Source: Niveispirillum sp.
GTDB lineage: Bacteria > Pseudomonadota > Alphaproteobacteria > Azospirillales > Azospirillaceae
DNA: 7,637 nucleotides
NCBI GenBank assembly: GCA_016463045.1
Contig: JAEMSB010000210.1
Location: forward strand, 1 to 7,637
Direction: 5' to 3'
Shown: positions 6,246 through 7,637 of the stretch, one piece after another
Numbering within the stretch: the stretch's first letter is position 1
Layout: the number at the start of each line of letters is the position of its first letter
The notes under the pieces: model-generated
Databases searched by the model: none
What the model was told of the DNA's origin: nothing
What the model saw: the letters and a program-made list of their open reading frames with translations, nothing else
Program-made: the position numbers and the translations under genes

Positions 6246-6352
6246 TCATTGCTTAAAGGTGCAGGCCTCATCCTTTCGGACAGGTCGCACCCCTTTCCAG
6301 CCGGCATGCCGCGCGGCATAGTGGCGCCGTCATTGCGGTATCGAACTGACAC
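6246..6352. other. Short intergenic region with palindrome; no clear terminator
   Basis: This gap between the exporter and the sensor gene holds a perfect 14-bp palindrome, ATGCCGCGCGGCAT (6306-6319), and an imperfect AAAGGTGC/GCACCCCTTT pairing (6255-6262 with 6287-6296) without a T-tract. I find neither a convincing terminator for the exporter operon nor a good promoter for the sensor gene. Confidence 0.4.
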
Positions 6353-6360
6353 ATGTGTCA
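6347..6360. promoter_or_regulatory. Perfect 14-bp palindrome across the sensor start codon
   Basis: TGACACATGTGTCA is its own reverse complement, and the ATG start (6353-6355) lies at its centre. Even palindromes with TGACA half-sites are typical targets of dimeric repressors. As RNA, only a short-loop hairpin could form, which could also mask the start codon. No regulator gene is present in the window to identify the factor. Confidence 0.4.
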
Positions 6361-7637
6361 ATGTCCTTCATCGCGCGCCGGGCTGGTCCTGGCCGGTCTG
6401 CTGTTCGCGTGCCTGGCCGGGATTTTGCCCGTGGCCAGGGCGAATGCTGATCCGTGGGGTGATTTTCCGTCGGTTGGTTTCACTGATCTGACAGCGACCG
6501 ACGGACTGCCCAATGACACGATCAGCGCGGTGGCCCAGGACAAGGCCGGCCTGATCTGGATTGGCACCTTTGCGGGTCTGGCCCGCTATGACGGTTACCG
6601 CCTTCATCAATGGGAAAGCGACCCGGACGATCCCGACCGTCTGCCTGAAATCTATGTGCGCTCCCTGCTGCCCCTGTCGGATGGTGGCATGCTGATCGGC
6701 ATGGGGGCAGCAGGTCTGGTCCGGTACGATGCCACGACCAACCATTTCCGCCGGATCAGTGCGCAAGATGGGCCGGGTGCCCGCATCTATGCCATCACGC
6801 CAGCCCGCGACAAGGCGGGCGATGCGGCCTGGGTGGCCGCCGATGACGGCCTGTTCCTGTGGCGAGCGGCCGATAATGTCCTGCGTCCCATCCCGCTACG
6901 GGACGCGGCGGGACAGGCGCTGAATCCCAAGCTGTTCGCCGCGCTGGAAGAGCCCAACGGCGATCTGTGGGTGGGCGGCATGGGCGGCCTGATGCGCCGC
7001 CGCGCGGGCGAGACCCATTTCACCGCCATAAAGGCGGAAGGTCCCGCCGCCGAGACCGTGAATACGGAAATCTGGATCATCCACCGCGACCGGGAGGGCC
7101 GGTTATGGCTTGGGTCGGGCGACGCCGGTGTGGCCTATCTGATGCCGGACGGCAGCGCCCACGCTGTAGCGGGCCTGACCGGACCAAACGGGTTGGCCGG
7201 GCGGCGTACCATCCGGTCCATGGTGGAGGTGCCGAATGAGGGGCTGTGGATCGCCACCGATGGCGCCGGCCTGATCATCCTGGATCCGGCGACAGGGCGG
7301 CTGCGGCAGGTGCGGCATGATCCCGTCCTGCCCGGCAGCCTGAATGGTGACCGGCTGCGTCATATCATGCTGGACCGTACGGGCAATGTCTGGCTGTCCA
7401 CAGACCAGGGGGTGGAACGGTATGATCCACATGCCAACCGGCTGCGGGTGGTGCCGGCCACGCCGCTGTCCCCAATGGCCCTGACCAATCCCGAAGTCTA
7501 CACCGCCCATACCGACATACGCTCCAGGGTCTGGCTGGGTCTGGCCAATGGCGATGTCGATGTGCTGGATCTGGCCGCTGGCCGTATCGACCGGCTGCGC
7601 CTGCCGCCGCCCAACAATGGCCGCGATGTCCGTGCCC
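6353..7637 (+). CDS. Beta-propeller ligand-sensor protein, two-component-regulator type (3' end beyond window)
   Basis: The first ~428 residues of a large exported sensor. A Sec signal peptide covers residues 1-30 (hydrophobic 10-26, likely cut after ARA before NADPWG). It is followed by repeated propeller blades of the Reg_prop type. The first is LPNDTISAVAQDKAGLIWIG (52-71), ending FAGLARYDG. Later blades show the same NG/DG-x-W-(I/V/L)-(G/A/S) core: GDLWVGGMGGL (~200), GRLWLGSGDAG (~248), EGLWIATDGAG (~296), GNVWLSTDQGVERYDP (~344) and SRVWLGLANGDV (~391). In this architecture the propellers form a periplasmic ligand-binding domain, usually followed by a Y_Y_Y domain, a transmembrane helix and a histidine kinase or GGDEF output; that part lies off the window, so the output is unknown. 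ATG 6353 is the first in-frame start after a TGA at 6347-6349. There is no clear Shine-Dalgarno sequence, and a palindrome spans the start. Confidence 0.88.
   Translation, partial: MCQCPSSRAGLVLAGLLFACLAGILPVARANADPWGDFPSVGFTDLTATDGLPNDTISAVAQDKAGLIWIGTFAGLARYDGYRLHQWESDPDDPDRLPEIYVRSLLPLSDGGMLIGMGAAGLVRYDATTNHFRRISAQDGPGARIYAITPARDKAGDAAWVAADDGLFLWRAADNVLRPIPLRDAAGQALNPKLFAALEEPNGDLWVGGMGGLMRRRAGETHFTAIKAEGPAAETVNTEIWIIHRDREGRLWLGSGDAGVAYLMPDGSAHAVAGLTGPNGLAGRRTIRSMVEVPNEGLWIATDGAGLIILDPATGRLRQVRHDPVLPGSLNGDRLRHIMLDRTGNVWLSTDQGVERYDPHANRLRVVPATPLSPMALTNPEVYTAHTDIRSRVWLGLANGDVDVLDLAAGRIDRLRLPPPNNGRDVRA

Noticed and set aside
6353..6445. Lipoprotein signal (LFAC) at the sensor N-terminus
   Set aside because: Phe at position -2 does not fit a lipobox, and a normal ARA cleavage site follows at residues 28-30.

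Overview
The window is GC-rich with strongly GC-biased third codon positions. Its proteins look alphaproteobacterial: the RNase R N-terminus, a YbiO-type MscS channel and a two-component-regulator-type propeller sensor. I would guess Rhodospirillales/Azospirillaceae, from general family resemblance only; there is no rRNA or other taxonomic marker.

Layout. (1) Positions 1-2011, minus strand: rnr, encoding RNase R. Its C-terminal end is cut off by the left edge inside the S1 domain. (2) Positions 2012-2471: a 460-base region that appears to belong to rnr expression. On the minus strand it holds a good sigma70-type promoter, a run of hairpins, and a textbook intrinsic terminator whose U-tract ends 37 nt before the rnr start. 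A 21-codon mini-ORF starts inside that terminator loop, and its TGA overlaps the probable TTG start of rnr. This resembles a regulated (attenuated) leader or a discrete ~240-nt small RNA. A plus-strand inverted repeat and three tandem short-loop hairpins fill the rest. (3) Positions 2472-3134, minus: a small sulfite-oxidase-fold molybdenum-cofactor oxidoreductase (YuiH-like). (4) Positions 3304-5604, plus: a YbiO-type multi-TM mechanosensitive channel. (5) Positions 5601-6245, plus: a LysE/RhtB-family exporter overlapping the channel gene by ATGA, so the two are very probably one operon. (6) Positions 6353-7637, plus: the start of a secreted/periplasmic beta-propeller sensor cut off by the right edge. 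A perfect 14-bp palindrome spans its start codon.

How they work together. The channel/exporter pair plausibly handles release of small solutes across the inner membrane. The Moco protein and the propeller sensor are separate units. The most interesting part is the rnr leader: no promoter fits between the terminator and the gene, so rnr transcription probably has to pass the terminator, and the mini-ORF gives a possible way to couple leader translation to rnr. No mobile element, CRISPR array, tRNA or rRNA was seen.
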